From positions 1 to 6,935 of the forward strand of contig JAITDR010000246.1 in NCBI GenBank assembly GCA_031282465.1: a DNA stretch of 6,935 nucleotides. Direction: 5' to 3'. Below, piece after piece: positions 1-6,175 of this stretch. Under the pieces are notes generated by a model, which saw nothing but the letters and a program-made list of their open reading frames with translations, ran no database searches and was not told the DNA's origin. Position 1 is the stretch's first letter. Each line of letters begins with the position of its first letter. The DNA comes from Desulfovibrio sp. GTDB taxonomy: Bacteria > Desulfobacterota > Desulfovibrionia > Desulfovibrionales > Desulfovibrionaceae. The position numbers and the translations under genes were made by a program.

Positions 1-1
1 C

Positions 2-847
2 GTCAACTCCGATATCTGCGCGGGGCTGTTCCGCAAATTGCCGGCCGATTCCCGAATCATGGTTGAAGAAGCGGTCCGCAAACGTCTGGCCTCATACCTG
101 GAAAAGCAGCCGCCCACGACGGTTCTGGCCGTCGAGTGCCACCTGACGGCATCCTTTGCCTGCTCTCTCCGGCCGGGGGACGACGCGGCGGGCAGTGTCT
201 TCCCCGCGCGCTTCGCCCTTGCCGGGACCGTTGACCGTCTGGATTTGCGTTCCTGCGTCTGCGGGGCAAGCGGAGGAAAAAAGTCGTCCCGGGAAAATAC
301 GGCAGCGTGCTACCCACTCCCTGGAGTCGTCATCCTGGACTACAAGACCGGGCGTCCGGCAAAAATCGCGCCGGCGCTCTGGCGGGACACTGAACTGCTG
401 CAACGGATCAAGACATGGAACGCGCGCGACGGACGCTCGGCCGGACGCGGCGCGGACGAGGAAGCCCGTTCCCTGTTTGCCGAAATTGCCGACAGGTTGC
501 CGAGCATACAACTGCCCTTTTACCTGCTGCTCTATTCCCTGGCGCGGGAACAGGGCACGGCTGCGCCCGGCACGGCCGACCGGGCCGTTGCGGCCGTCAA
601 CGCTGCCTGGGTGGACCTCGGTGGAGACGGCGGCGAAAATTTTCTGTTTCCGGATAATTTTTCCCATGAAGAACGGCAGACGGCAATCCTCGACTCCATC
701 CCGGCGCTTCTGGAGTTCCTGTTGCGCGACATACTGACTGCCTCCACGGCCGAGGCACGTCCGGGCAGGCATTGCGGGTGGTGTTCTTCAAAAAAATTAT
801 GCATGGTCCTCGACAGGCGGACGGAAAGCCCCGCGACGGGGCGTTGA
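2..847 (+). CDS. PD-(D/E)XK nuclease, RecB/AddB-like C-terminal domain (5'-truncated)
   Basis: The reading frame is open from base 2, so the gene starts outside the window; 281 C-terminal residues are visible. In partial-protein numbering the nuclease motifs appear in order: a Glu at 45 in an AVECHL context, GTVDRLD with Asp78, VILDYKTG with Asp113 and Lys115, and QLPFYLLLY with Gln170 and Tyr174. The tail CGWCSSKKLC (C258, C261, C267) matches the CxxCx5C part of the AddB iron-sulfur signature. In AddB the fourth Cys lies about 320 residues upstream, which would be beyond the left edge. Known family role: the nuclease domain of AddAB/RecBCD-type helicase-nucleases that process double-strand breaks in the cytoplasm. 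A helicase partner upstream is expected but not visible. Cas4-like proteins share motifs, but the frame has no nearby start and the Cys spacing fits AddB better. The family is secure; the exact ortholog is not. Confidence 0.85.
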   Translation, partial: VNSDICAGLFRKLPADSRIMVEEAVRKRLASYLEKQPPTTVLAVECHLTASFACSLRPGDDAAGSVFPARFALAGTVDRLDLRSCVCGASGGKKSSRENTAACYPLPGVVILDYKTGRPAKIAPALWRDTELLQRIKTWNARDGRSAGRGADEEARSLFAEIADRLPSIQLPFYLLLYSLAREQGTAAPGTADRAVAAVNAAWVDLGGDGGENFLFPDNFSHEERQTAILDSIPALLEFLLRDILTASTAEARPGRHCGWCSSKKLCMVLDRRTESPATGR

Positions 848-866
848 GGAAATATGCGGGACCATG

Positions 867-890
867 CGTCCGGCTGTTGTGCAACGGACG
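867..890. other. Small stem-loop after the nuclease gene
   Basis: A perfect 6-bp inverted repeat, CGTCCG (867-872) and CGGACG (885-890), encloses a 12-nt loop, 20 bp after the nuclease stop. No T-tract follows on either strand, so it is not a canonical intrinsic terminator. It overlaps the candidate -35 of the next gene and may be chance in GC-rich DNA. Confidence 0.25.
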
Positions 891-905
891 GAAAAAGACT
901 ATACA
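877..905 (+). promoter_or_regulatory. Candidate sigma-70-type promoter for the nitronate monooxygenase gene
   Basis: TTGTGC (877-882) is followed after exactly 17 bp by TATACA (900-905). These match the -35 and -10 consensus at 3 of 6 and 4 of 6 positions. Transcription would start near 912, giving a leader of about 68 nt that begins almost at the first tandem repeat. The nuclease gene ends 133 bp before the next start codon, so a separate promoter is plausible. The call rests on spacing and partial consensus only. Confidence 0.35.
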
Positions 906-912
906 ACACGAC

Positions 913-954
913 GAAGTACGCGTTGAAGTACGCGTTCGGGCCGTCCGGGCCGTC
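913..954 (+). repeat. Two adjacent tandem duplications (12 bp x2, then 9 bp x2)
   Basis: GAAGTACGCGTT occurs at 913-924 and again, identical, at 925-936. It is followed without a gap by CGGGCCGTC at 937-945 and 946-954, also identical. The block lies 26 bp upstream of the nitronate monooxygenase start and, if the candidate promoter is right, in its 5' untranslated leader. The perfect copies suggest recent slippage. No function is evident. Confidence 0.9.
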
Positions 955-980
955 ACCCGCAGCAGCGCCAGGAGAGCGGT

Positions 981-2129
981 ATGCCTTTCCCTTCCCTGAC
1001 CATTGGTAACATCGTCGCCAAAATTCCCATCATCCAGGGCGGCATGGGCGTCGGCATCTCCCTGCACCGCCTTGCCGCCGCAGTCGCGGCCGAGGGCGGG
1101 ATAGGCGTCATCGCGGGCGCCATGATCGGCATGCGCGAACCCGATGTGGGCAGGAACCCGGTCGCGGCCAACGCGCGCGCCCTGGCCGCGGAAATCAGGA
1201 AAGCCAGAAGCCTCACGGACGGCGTCATCGGCGTGAACATCATGGTGGCGCTGACGGATTTTGCCTCCCTGGTGCGGACGGCCGTTGTCGAACGAGCCGA
1301 CGTCATTTTCTCCGGCGCGGGGTTGCCGACGGATCTGCCCGCAATTCTGCGCGCCGTGTGCGACGAGAGAAAGGAAGAATTCCGCACCCGTCTTGTGCCC
1401 ATCGTGTCGTCGGCCCGCGCGGCGAGCATACTGTGCAGAAAATGGCTGTCCCGCGCGGCCTATCTGCCGGACGCCTTCGTGGTCGAAGGCCCCAAAGCGG
1501 GAGGACACCTGGGGTATAAAGCGGATGAACTGGACAAGCCGGAAAACGCCTTGGAGAAAACCGTCCCTGAAGTCATTGAGGCGGTAAAAAAATTCGAGGA
1601 CCAGACAGGCAGGCGTATCCCGGTGATCGCCGCCGGCGGCGTCTATACAGGTGAAGATATTTATCGTTTTCTGGACATGGGCGCGGCGGGCGTGCAGATG
1701 GGCACCCGTTTCGTAGCCACGGAAGAATGCGATGCCGCTATCCGTTTCAAACAAGCCTACGTGGACGCCTGTGAAGGAGACGTCACCATCATCAAAAGCC
1801 CCGTCGGCATGCCGGGACGGGCCATCAAGGGACGCTTCATTGAAGCCCTTGAGGAAGGGCGGAAAAACTTCCGCTGCCTTTTCCACTGCATCAGCACCTG
1901 CAACCCGGAAAAATCCCCGTACTGCATAGCCGCCGCTCTTTTCAACGCCATGAAAGGCAACCTCGAACGCGGCTTTGTCTTCAGCGGCGCCAATGTGTTC
2001 CGCATTGACGGCATCACCACCGTCAGGGAACTCATCAGCAGCCTGCAACAAGAATTCGACGCCGCCGTTGCCCGTTTCACGGCAAACGATTGTTTCGCAT
2101 CCGACGGCTGTCTCGCATCCAACGGCTGA
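981..2129 (+). CDS. Nitronate monooxygenase / 2-nitropropane dioxygenase-family flavoprotein with a C-terminal Cys cluster
   Basis: This 382-residue protein is a TIM-barrel FMN enzyme of the NMO/FabK family. The N-terminus carries PIIQGGMGVGIS (about 16-27). The family's catalytic-His motif appears as GPKAGGHLG with His175. FMN phosphate-binding segments are seen at IPVIAAGGV (213-221) and GAAGVQMGTRF (234-244). Near the C-terminus four cysteines form C299-x3-C303-x3-C307-x7-C315, resembling a Cys motif I recall from NMO-like proteins of anaerobes and possibly a metal or Fe-S site. Known NMO enzymes oxidise alkyl nitronates with O2. In an anaerobe the physiological reaction may be different, and FabK-like enoyl reduction is an alternative, though no fab genes are nearby. 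The start is supported by AGGAG at 970-974, six bases before ATG. The last 12 residues come from an 18-bp tandem duplication. The gene is convergent with proC. Confidence 0.88.
   Translation: MPFPSLTIGNIVAKIPIIQGGMGVGISLHRLAAAVAAEGGIGVIAGAMIGMREPDVGRNPVAANARALAAEIRKARSLTDGVIGVNIMVALTDFASLVRTAVVERADVIFSGAGLPTDLPAILRAVCDERKEEFRTRLVPIVSSARAASILCRKWLSRAAYLPDAFVVEGPKAGGHLGYKADELDKPENALEKTVPEVIEAVKKFEDQTGRRIPVIAAGGVYTGEDIYRFLDMGAAGVQMGTRFVATEECDAAIRFKQAYVDACEGDVTIIKSPVGMPGRAIKGRFIEALEEGRKNFRCLFHCISTCNPEKSPYCIAAALFNAMKGNLERGFVFSGANVFRIDGITTVRELISSLQQEFDAAVARFTANDCFASDGCLASNG
2091..2126 (+). repeat. 18-bp tandem duplication at the 3' end of the NMO gene
   Basis: Two 18-bp units (2091-2108 and 2109-2126) differ at two positions and encode CFASDG then CLASNG, directly before the TGA stop. 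The duplication is in frame, so it extends the C-terminus by six residues without disturbing the conserved domain. Confidence 0.85.
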
Positions 2130-2190
2130 TTCCGTTCGCGTTGAGCTGCTCCTCTTTCCGATGTTTCGGGTACTCGGCCGGACTTCCTCA
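2130..2190. other. Convergent gap between the NMO gene and proC
   Basis: The 61-bp gap between two converging stops contains only a 4-bp hairpin, CCGA (2158-2161) with TCGG (2166-2169) around TGTT. There is no T-tract after it on either strand. I see no convincing bidirectional terminator. Confidence 0.5.
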
Positions 2191-3012
2191 TCACCGTGTA
2201 TTCGCAAGAATTTCCAAATCCCGTTCGTAACATTTTTCAACAGCCTTCATAATCGTGCCGATCATCGCCCCTTCTTCCAGCGCGGCCACACCGGCAATGG
2301 TCGTGCCGCCGGGCGAGCAGACCGTATCCACGAGCGTGGAAGGCGACAGGCCTGTTTCCAGCACAAGACGGGCGCTGCCCAGCACTGCCTGGGCCGCAGC
2401 GGCTGTCGCCTGTTCCTTGGTCAATCCCTTTTTGACGCCGCCTCTGGCCAGCCCTTCAATGAACATGAAGGTCCAGGCGGGCGAGGCGCAGGCCACAGCC
2501 TGAAAAACGCTGAACTTGTCTTCGTCGATGCGGATGGCGCGGCCGACGGAGTTGAAGAGCTTTTCGGTCCAGGCGAGTTGTTCCTCCGTCACGATGCTGT
2601 TGGGGCAGATGCCGGCGACGCCCTCCCCTACCCGGGCGTTGACGTTGGGGATGATGCGCACGATCGGCACAGTGTTGCCCGTGTCGCCGAGCCCGCCGGC
2701 GATGGAAGCCAACGTTGTGCCGGTGGCTATGGACAGGAGCAACGGCTTTTTGCCGAGAATCTCCGTCTGCAGGGACGCCAGCAACGCAGGGAAATCGCCT
2801 GGTTTGACGGCGAGCAGCACCGCGTCGGACCCGGCAACGACTTCGGCATTGGATTGACAGGGCGTTACGCCCGTTTCATGCGCAAAAGCGTGCGCTTTGG
2901 CTTCATCCCGGTCATGGATGCGGATGGTTGCGGCCTGCGCGAAGCCGCGGGCAAGCAGTCCCCTGATGATGGCGCCCGCCATGTTGCCGGCGCCGATGGA
3001 ACCGAGGTTCAT
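2191..3012 (-). CDS. proC: Pyrroline-5-carboxylate reductase
   Basis: This cytoplasmic enzyme of 273 residues, the usual family length, catalyses the last step of proline synthesis: NAD(P)H-dependent reduction of 1-pyrroline-5-carboxylate to L-proline. The N-terminal Rossmann motif is GSIGAGNMAGAI (4-15). The mid-region RIIPNVNARVGEG (119-131) corresponds to the family's RxxPN segment. The C-terminal signature CSPGGTTIAGVAALEEG (232-248) is diagnostic. The usual GSGPAY segment reads CASPAW (175-180), a variation that keeps the Ser-Pro-Ala core. The start ATG (3012-3010) has AAGGAA at 3024-3019 with a six-base spacer. It lies 72 bp downstream of the permease stop on the same strand, separated by a strong hairpin, so it may have its own expression or depend on read-through. 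It converges on the NMO gene with a 61-bp gap that shows no strong terminator. Confidence 0.95.
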   Translation of the reverse strand: MNLGSIGAGNMAGAIIRGLLARGFAQAATIRIHDRDEAKAHAFAHETGVTPCQSNAEVVAGSDAVLLAVKPGDFPALLASLQTEILGKKPLLLSIATGTTLASIAGGLGDTGNTVPIVRIIPNVNARVGEGVAGICPNSIVTEEQLAWTEKLFNSVGRAIRIDEDKFSVFQAVACASPAWTFMFIEGLARGGVKKGLTKEQATAAAAQAVLGSARLVLETGLSPSTLVDTVCSPGGTTIAGVAALEEGAMIGTIMKAVEKCYERDLEILANTR

Positions 3013-3052
3013 CGCAAGTTCCTTTGTGGTTTACGTTCTCTTTTCAGTAGGT

Positions 3053-3083
3053 GCCGCCGGGAGACGATCCTCCGCCCGGCGGC
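3053..3083 (-). terminator. GC-rich stem-loop immediately after the permease stop codon
   Basis: A perfect 9-bp inverted repeat, GCCGCCGGG (3053-3061) and CCCGGCGGC (3075-3083), encloses a 13-nt loop. It begins two bases after the permease TGA (3087-3085). On the - strand the stem is followed by ACCTACTGAAAAG rather than a U-tract, so it is not a classical intrinsic terminator. It could be a U-less terminator, a 3' end stabiliser, or a partial barrier before proC. Confidence 0.5.
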
Positions 3084-3084
3084 G

Positions 3085-3966
3085 TCAATGCGGCCAGAAG
3101 ACAACCTTCCTTTCCAGTATACCGAGTCCGCTCATGGAAAGAAAGGTGATCAGACCGGTGTAGAGGATGCCGGCGAGCATGCGGGGAAAATCCGCGTAGT
3201 CCGCGTAATACTGGACAAAACGCCCCAAGCCGGAAGTTGAACCGAACAGTTCGGCCACGGTGAGCATGATAAACGCCATGCCCAATCCCACATGCATCCC
3301 GTTGAAGATATGGGGCAAAGCGGAGGGAAAGGCCACGCGGCACAAATATTCGAGGCGGGTGAAGCCCAGGATGCCGGCGTTGTCGCGATATTGTTCGGGC
3401 ACGGCCAGAGATCCGGCTGCGGCGTTCATGAACACGGGCCAGAAAGCGGCGAGCAGAACGATGAAAATGGCCGAGGAGCGGAAGGTCGGCAACAGGGCGA
3501 TGGCATAGGGGATATAGACCGTCGGCGGTACAGGGGCAACAACCCGCGCAAAGGGAATAAAAATCATGCGCAGACGTTCGGAACTGCCCACAAGCAATCC
3601 CCATACCGCGCCCAGAATGACTGCTCCGCAATAGGCAGGGGCCAGAATCAGAAAGGAAGAACCTGTGCCGACCAGAAGTTCGGGGATGGACTCCCACAGC
3701 ATCCGCAATGTCAGCCAAGGACTGGGAAACAGGTAGCGATGTTTTGCGGGCAGTACCCATGCGACGGCGGCCCAAGCCGCGAAACCGGCAATAAAAAGCG
3801 AAAAGCCGTACAGGGAAACGACCAGACGAGACCTGCGCCGTTTGCCGGAGCGGTACAGGGATGCCGTGACCTCCGCGGGTCTTTCCGGATCGTTGCCGAC
3901 GAAGGGCGGAAGCGTTCCCGCGCCGGTCTGCGCCGCATCGGCGCAGCGGTCAAGAATGTCGGGCAT
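3085..3966 (-). CDS. ABC transporter permease, NrtB/SsuC/TauC type
   Basis: This 293-residue inner-membrane protein is the permease of an importer. A hydrophilic N-terminus ending in the basic GKRRRSR (41-47) precedes the first membrane segment (about 48-72). Further hydrophobic segments lie near 101-127, 134-160, 164-188, 219-241 and 262-282. The cytoplasmic coupling (EAA) loop reads EQYRDNAGILGFTRLEYL (191-208) followed by RVAFPSALPHIFNGMHVGLGMAF, typical of the BPD_transp_1 domain in nitrate/sulfonate/taurine importers; the usual DAA core is DNAG here. The ATG is preceded by AGGAGG (3979-3974) at seven bases and overlaps the ATPase stop as TGATG, so translation is probably coupled. The homodimer would pair with the upstream ATPase. 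The substrate cannot be inferred from the permease alone. A length near 290 is slightly above the roughly 250-270 norm because of the N-terminal extension. Confidence 0.92.
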   Translation of the reverse strand: MPDILDRCADAAQTGAGTLPPFVGNDPERPAEVTASLYRSGKRRRSRLVVSLYGFSLFIAGFAAWAAVAWVLPAKHRYLFPSPWLTLRMLWESIPELLVGTGSSFLILAPAYCGAVILGAVWGLLVGSSERLRMIFIPFARVVAPVPPTVYIPYAIALLPTFRSSAIFIVLLAAFWPVFMNAAAGSLAVPEQYRDNAGILGFTRLEYLCRVAFPSALPHIFNGMHVGLGMAFIMLTVAELFGSTSGLGRFVQYYADYADFPRMLAGILYTGLITFLSMSGLGILERKVVFWPH

Positions 3967-4841
3967 CAGATACCCTCCTGTTGTGAAACGACGACTGACC
4001 CCTGCGCGAGTTGGCGGCGGGCGTCGCGATGGTAGTAGGCGCCGATTTCCGAGCGCAGTTCGCGGAATGAATCCAGCGCGTACAGCGCTTCGACGTGGCG
4101 GGGACGGAGGAATTCGACGCGGATCTCGCCGATGATTCTGCCGGGCGTGGAGCCGAGAACGACCACGCGGTCGCCGAGAAAAATCGCCTCATCGACGTCG
4201 TGGGTGACGAAAACGACGGTACGCCGCGGCGAGGAAGCGCTCCAGATGTCAAGCAGCAGTTCCTGCAGGCGTATTCTGTTGACCGGGTCGAGAGCGCCGA
4301 AGGGTTCATCCATGAGCAGGACGGGGCTGCCCAGTGCCAGTGTGCGGGCTATGGCTCCGCGCTGGCGCATGCCGCCGGACAGTTCGTGGGGGTATTTTTG
4401 CGCGGCGTCGTGCAGACCCACCATGCCGAGGTAGTCCTCAGCGCGTTCGCGGATTTCGGCCTTTGAGGCGCCGGGGGAGACTTTTTCAACGGCCAGGGCT
4501 ACGTTGTCACGCAGACGGTACCAGGGAAAAAGCCCGTATTCCTGAAACACTATGCCGCGGTCCGGCGAAGGGCCGCGTACCGGCCTGCCGCGCCACAGAA
4601 TACGACCGCCGGCCGGCCGTTCGAGTCCGGCCAGCAGGCGCAACAGGGTTGTTTTGCCGCAGCCGCTTGAGCCGAGCAGACAGATGAATTCTCCCTCGGG
4701 CACGGTCAGGCTGATGTCTTCCAGGGTTATCTTCTGCTCGTCGTAAGCGAAGAAGAGGTGTTCAACGCTCAGACCGCCGAGGCCGACCCGATTCGGAGCA
4801 AGCGCGGCCGGGTCCGTAGATGGCGCGGACTGCGAGATCAC
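3966..4841 (-). CDS. ABC transporter ATP-binding protein, NrtD/SsuB/TauB type
   Basis: With a GTG start at 4841-4839 the protein has 291 residues. All ATPase motifs are present: Walker A GSSGCGKT (57-64), Q-loop Gln100 in VFQEYGLFPW, signature LSGGMRQR (154-161), Walker B LLMDEPFGALD (175-185) and H-loop His214 in THD. The Asp-loop and FPW context are typical of nitrate/sulfonate/taurine importers. It powers uptake together with the permease encoded next. The open frame extends to an ATG at 4991, but that would overlap the end of the binding-protein gene by 88 bp and add a low-complexity, non-conserved N-terminus. No other ATG lies before Walker A. The GTG has GGAA (4850-4847) five bases upstream, a modest ribosome site. 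The start is the least certain part of this call. Expression may be tuned by the hairpin at 4866-4893. Confidence 0.93.
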   Translation of the reverse strand: MISQSAPSTDPAALAPNRVGLGGLSVEHLFFAYDEQKITLEDISLTVPEGEFICLLGSSGCGKTTLLRLLAGLERPAGGRILWRGRPVRGPSPDRGIVFQEYGLFPWYRLRDNVALAVEKVSPGASKAEIRERAEDYLGMVGLHDAAQKYPHELSGGMRQRGAIARTLALGSPVLLMDEPFGALDPVNRIRLQELLLDIWSASSPRRTVVFVTHDVDEAIFLGDRVVVLGSTPGRIIGEIRVEFLRPRHVEALYALDSFRELRSEIGAYYHRDARRQLAQGSVVVSQQEGI

Positions 4842-4865
4842 GATATTTCCGGTGCTTCTGTTATA

Positions 4866-4893
4866 TCCGTTCCCGGCCGCGGACGGGAACGGA
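4866..4893 (-). promoter_or_regulatory. Perfect 10-bp hairpin between the binding-protein and ATPase genes
   Basis: TCCGTTCCCG (4866-4875) and CGGGAACGGA (4884-4893) are perfect inverted repeats around an 8-nt loop. They occupy nearly half of the 62-bp gap between the binding-protein stop and the GTG of the ATPase. No U-tract follows on the - strand. Intercistronic hairpins after binding-protein genes are known to stabilise the upstream message or attenuate read-through, and that role is inferred here. Confidence 0.6.
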
Positions 4894-4903
4894 GGGTGGG
4901 GTA

Positions 4904-6010
4904 TTACGGGCGTGCCCAGTGAACGCCGGAGCGCCCGCCGCCCTTGGCGGCCGCATCGCGCTCCTTGAGTGTTTTCAGGGCCTGCTGCCAAAACGCCTCG
5001 TTCGGGGCTTCTTTTATCAAGCTTTCCAGGGCCGTCCGGTATGGTCCCGGCTCAATGAAGTTTTGGATATCGTCACGGGAGTCGATGACCTTGATAAAGT
5101 TCATGATATCCCAAATTTTCTGCAGCCCGTCGGCATTGGGGTCCGTGGTTTGATCCAGGCGCGCTTCGTAGAAGGCGTTTTTGATCAGTTCCTTATCCAG
5201 TTTCACGTACTTGGCGATATCGTTGACCGTATTTTCGCGGTGGGTTGCGTCCGGACTGCGGCTGTACAGTTCCGCTTTCAGCAGGGAGCGCAACAGGCGC
5301 ACCCAGACGTCGCCCCGAGTGTTGAGTTCGCCGGTGCGCACGATCAAGCGGCAGCAGGGGTGACCGGGCAGAAGGTCCGCGCTGTCCAACACGACCTTGA
5401 AACCTTTTTCCGCCGCTCCCTGGTCATAGGGTCCCCATAAGGCACCGACATCGGCCTGACCTTTTTTCACGGCTTCAATGACGGCGGTCGGATTTTTCAG
5501 TTCAATGAACTGCACATCCTTCTTCAGGTCGATGCCGTTCTGCTGCAAGGCCCAACGCAGCACTACATCGCCGCTGGCAAGGCGCACGACGGCAATTTTT
5601 TTGCCCTTCAGATCCTTGACGGATTTGACGGTATCCGCGTTTTCCGGCGTGGTGATGTACATAGAATCCTGGCCCATGATACCGGCGATGATGAGGGCAT
5701 CTTCGCCGCGGGAAATATGGGCCAGAGGGGTGGCGGTACCGAACGCCCCGGCATCGAGTTTTTCCGCCCGGAAAGCGGCGATACCGTCGGCTCCGCTGGT
5801 GAATATCGCCAACTCGACATCAAGACCTTCCTCGGCAAAAATGCCGCGTTCCTTGGCTACGAAAAACTTCGCCTGCCCGGTGATGGGCATGGCTCCCACG
5901 ACAAGCTTGGTCGGCTCGGCGCCGAGCGCCGGCGCAGCAGCGAAAAAAAACACCGGCAACAGCAACAGGGCTGCCGACAATTGCATCCGGCGAAACACAT
6001 TAATGCGCAT
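4904..6010 (-). CDS. ABC transporter substrate-binding protein, NMT1/SsuA/NrtA-like
   Basis: This 368-residue periplasmic protein (ATG at 6010) should capture the substrate for the adjoining ATPase and permease. A signal peptide is clear: basic start (R2, R7, R8), hydrophobic core (about 11-27) and likely cleavage after ALGA (A31/E32). No lipobox Cys is present, so it should be soluble in the periplasm. The mature part has type II binding-fold features: VGAMPITGQAKFFVAKERGIFAEEGLDVEL near the N-terminus, then DLKGKKIAVVRLASGDVVLRWAL and a lobe-2 segment with ADVGALWGPYDQ. A CysCys pair lies at 219-220 (GHPCCRL). An in-frame GTG at 6016 is possible, but only one base separates it from AGGAGG, whereas the ATG at 6010 has seven. 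The gene is first in the operon and divergent from the hydrolase-family gene. Family members bind nitrate, sulfonates, taurine, pyrimidine precursors and others; the ligand here is unknown. Confidence 0.92.
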   Translation of the reverse strand: MRINVFRRMQLSAALLLLPVFFFAAAPALGAEPTKLVVGAMPITGQAKFFVAKERGIFAEEGLDVELAIFTSGADGIAAFRAEKLDAGAFGTATPLAHISRGEDALIIAGIMGQDSMYITTPENADTVKSVKDLKGKKIAVVRLASGDVVLRWALQQNGIDLKKDVQFIELKNPTAVIEAVKKGQADVGALWGPYDQGAAEKGFKVVLDSADLLPGHPCCRLIVRTGELNTRGDVWVRLLRSLLKAELYSRSPDATHRENTVNDIAKYVKLDKELIKNAFYEARLDQTTDPNADGLQKIWDIMNFIKVIDSRDDIQNFIEPGPYRTALESLIKEAPNEAFWQQALKTLKERDAAAKGGGRSGVHWARP

Positions 6011-6017
6011 ATTCACT

Positions 6018-6023
6018 CCTCCT
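6018..6023 (-). promoter_or_regulatory. Ribosome binding site that fixes the binding-protein start
   Basis: CCTCCT on the + strand is AGGAGG on the coding strand. It sits seven bases from the ATG at 6010 but one base from the alternative GTG at 6016, so the ATG is preferred. Confidence 0.8.
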
Positions 6024-6060
6024 CAATCCGGCGTGCGCCGATTTCGCATCACGGCCTGCT

Positions 6061-6134
6061 GCGGGTCCGGATTACAACAGATCCACACTGATTGTGTATG
6101 CCTCCGGCGGCCGGGACGCTGCCCTCGGACCCGC
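6061..6134 (-). promoter_or_regulatory. 74-nt element closed by a 9-bp inverted repeat, possible structured leader
   Basis: GCGGGTCCG (6061-6069) and CGGACCCGC (6126-6134) are perfect complements. Between them, in the - strand transcript, short helices can form: CCGG/CCGG around CCG, ACAC/GTGT around AATCA, and GGAT/ATCC around an 8-nt loop. Together they would make a multi-branched fold ending 50 nt before the binding-protein ATG, a riboswitch-like position. I do not recognise a known riboswitch class. The length resembles a tRNA, but no T-loop consensus is present. It could equally be a pair of distant operator half-sites. Confidence 0.3.
6071..6100 (-). promoter_or_regulatory. Candidate proximal promoter of the importer operon
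   Basis: Read on the - strand, CATACA (6100-6095) and TGTAAT (6076-6071) are separated by 18 bp. The -10 matches 5 of 6 positions and carries an extended TGT just upstream; the -35 is weak (3 of 6). Transcription would start near 6064, giving a leader of about 54 nt. This competes with the distal candidate at 6148-6156, and only one of them would include the 74-nt element in the RNA. Confidence 0.3.
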
Positions 6135-6147
6135 TCACAGGCGATGC

Positions 6148-6156
6148 ATATTATCA
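6148..6156 (-). promoter_or_regulatory. Candidate distal extended -10 promoter of the importer operon
   Basis: The - strand reads TGATAATAT, an extended -10 (TG, one base, TAATAT). No good -35 is found at 16-18 bp, so an activator would be expected. Transcription from here would begin near 6142, just before the 74-nt inverted-repeat element. Confidence 0.25.
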
Positions 6157-6175
6157 AAGTCGAAACGCTCCAAGC

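Noticed and set aside
597..2240. A 547-codon open frame on the - strand spanning the nuclease end and the NMO gene
   Set aside because: It lies antisense to two genes with clear family motifs, has low-complexity composition rich in His, Arg and Gly, and lacks recognisable domains. It is a GC-rich shadow frame.
1975..3240. A 421-codon open frame on the + strand across proC
   Set aside because: It is antisense to proC, whose motifs are diagnostic, and also crosses the 3' end of the NMO gene and the intergenic hairpin. The composition resembles a shadow and no family is recognisable.
3292..4035. A 247-codon open frame on the + strand across the permease
   Set aside because: It is antisense to the permease gene with its membrane segments and coupling loop. 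Its Gly/Gln/Arg-rich translation is typical of a reverse-complement membrane gene.
6003..6010. The palindrome ATGCGCAT covering the binding-protein start codon
   Set aside because: An 8-bp palindrome is expected by chance at this scale, and no second copy or arm extension supports an operator.
6061..6134. A possible tRNA gene, because of 74-nt length and paired ends
   Set aside because: Neither strand shows the TTCRA T-loop consensus, a proper D-arm or a five-pair anticodon stem in the right place, and the closing helix is nine and not seven pairs.
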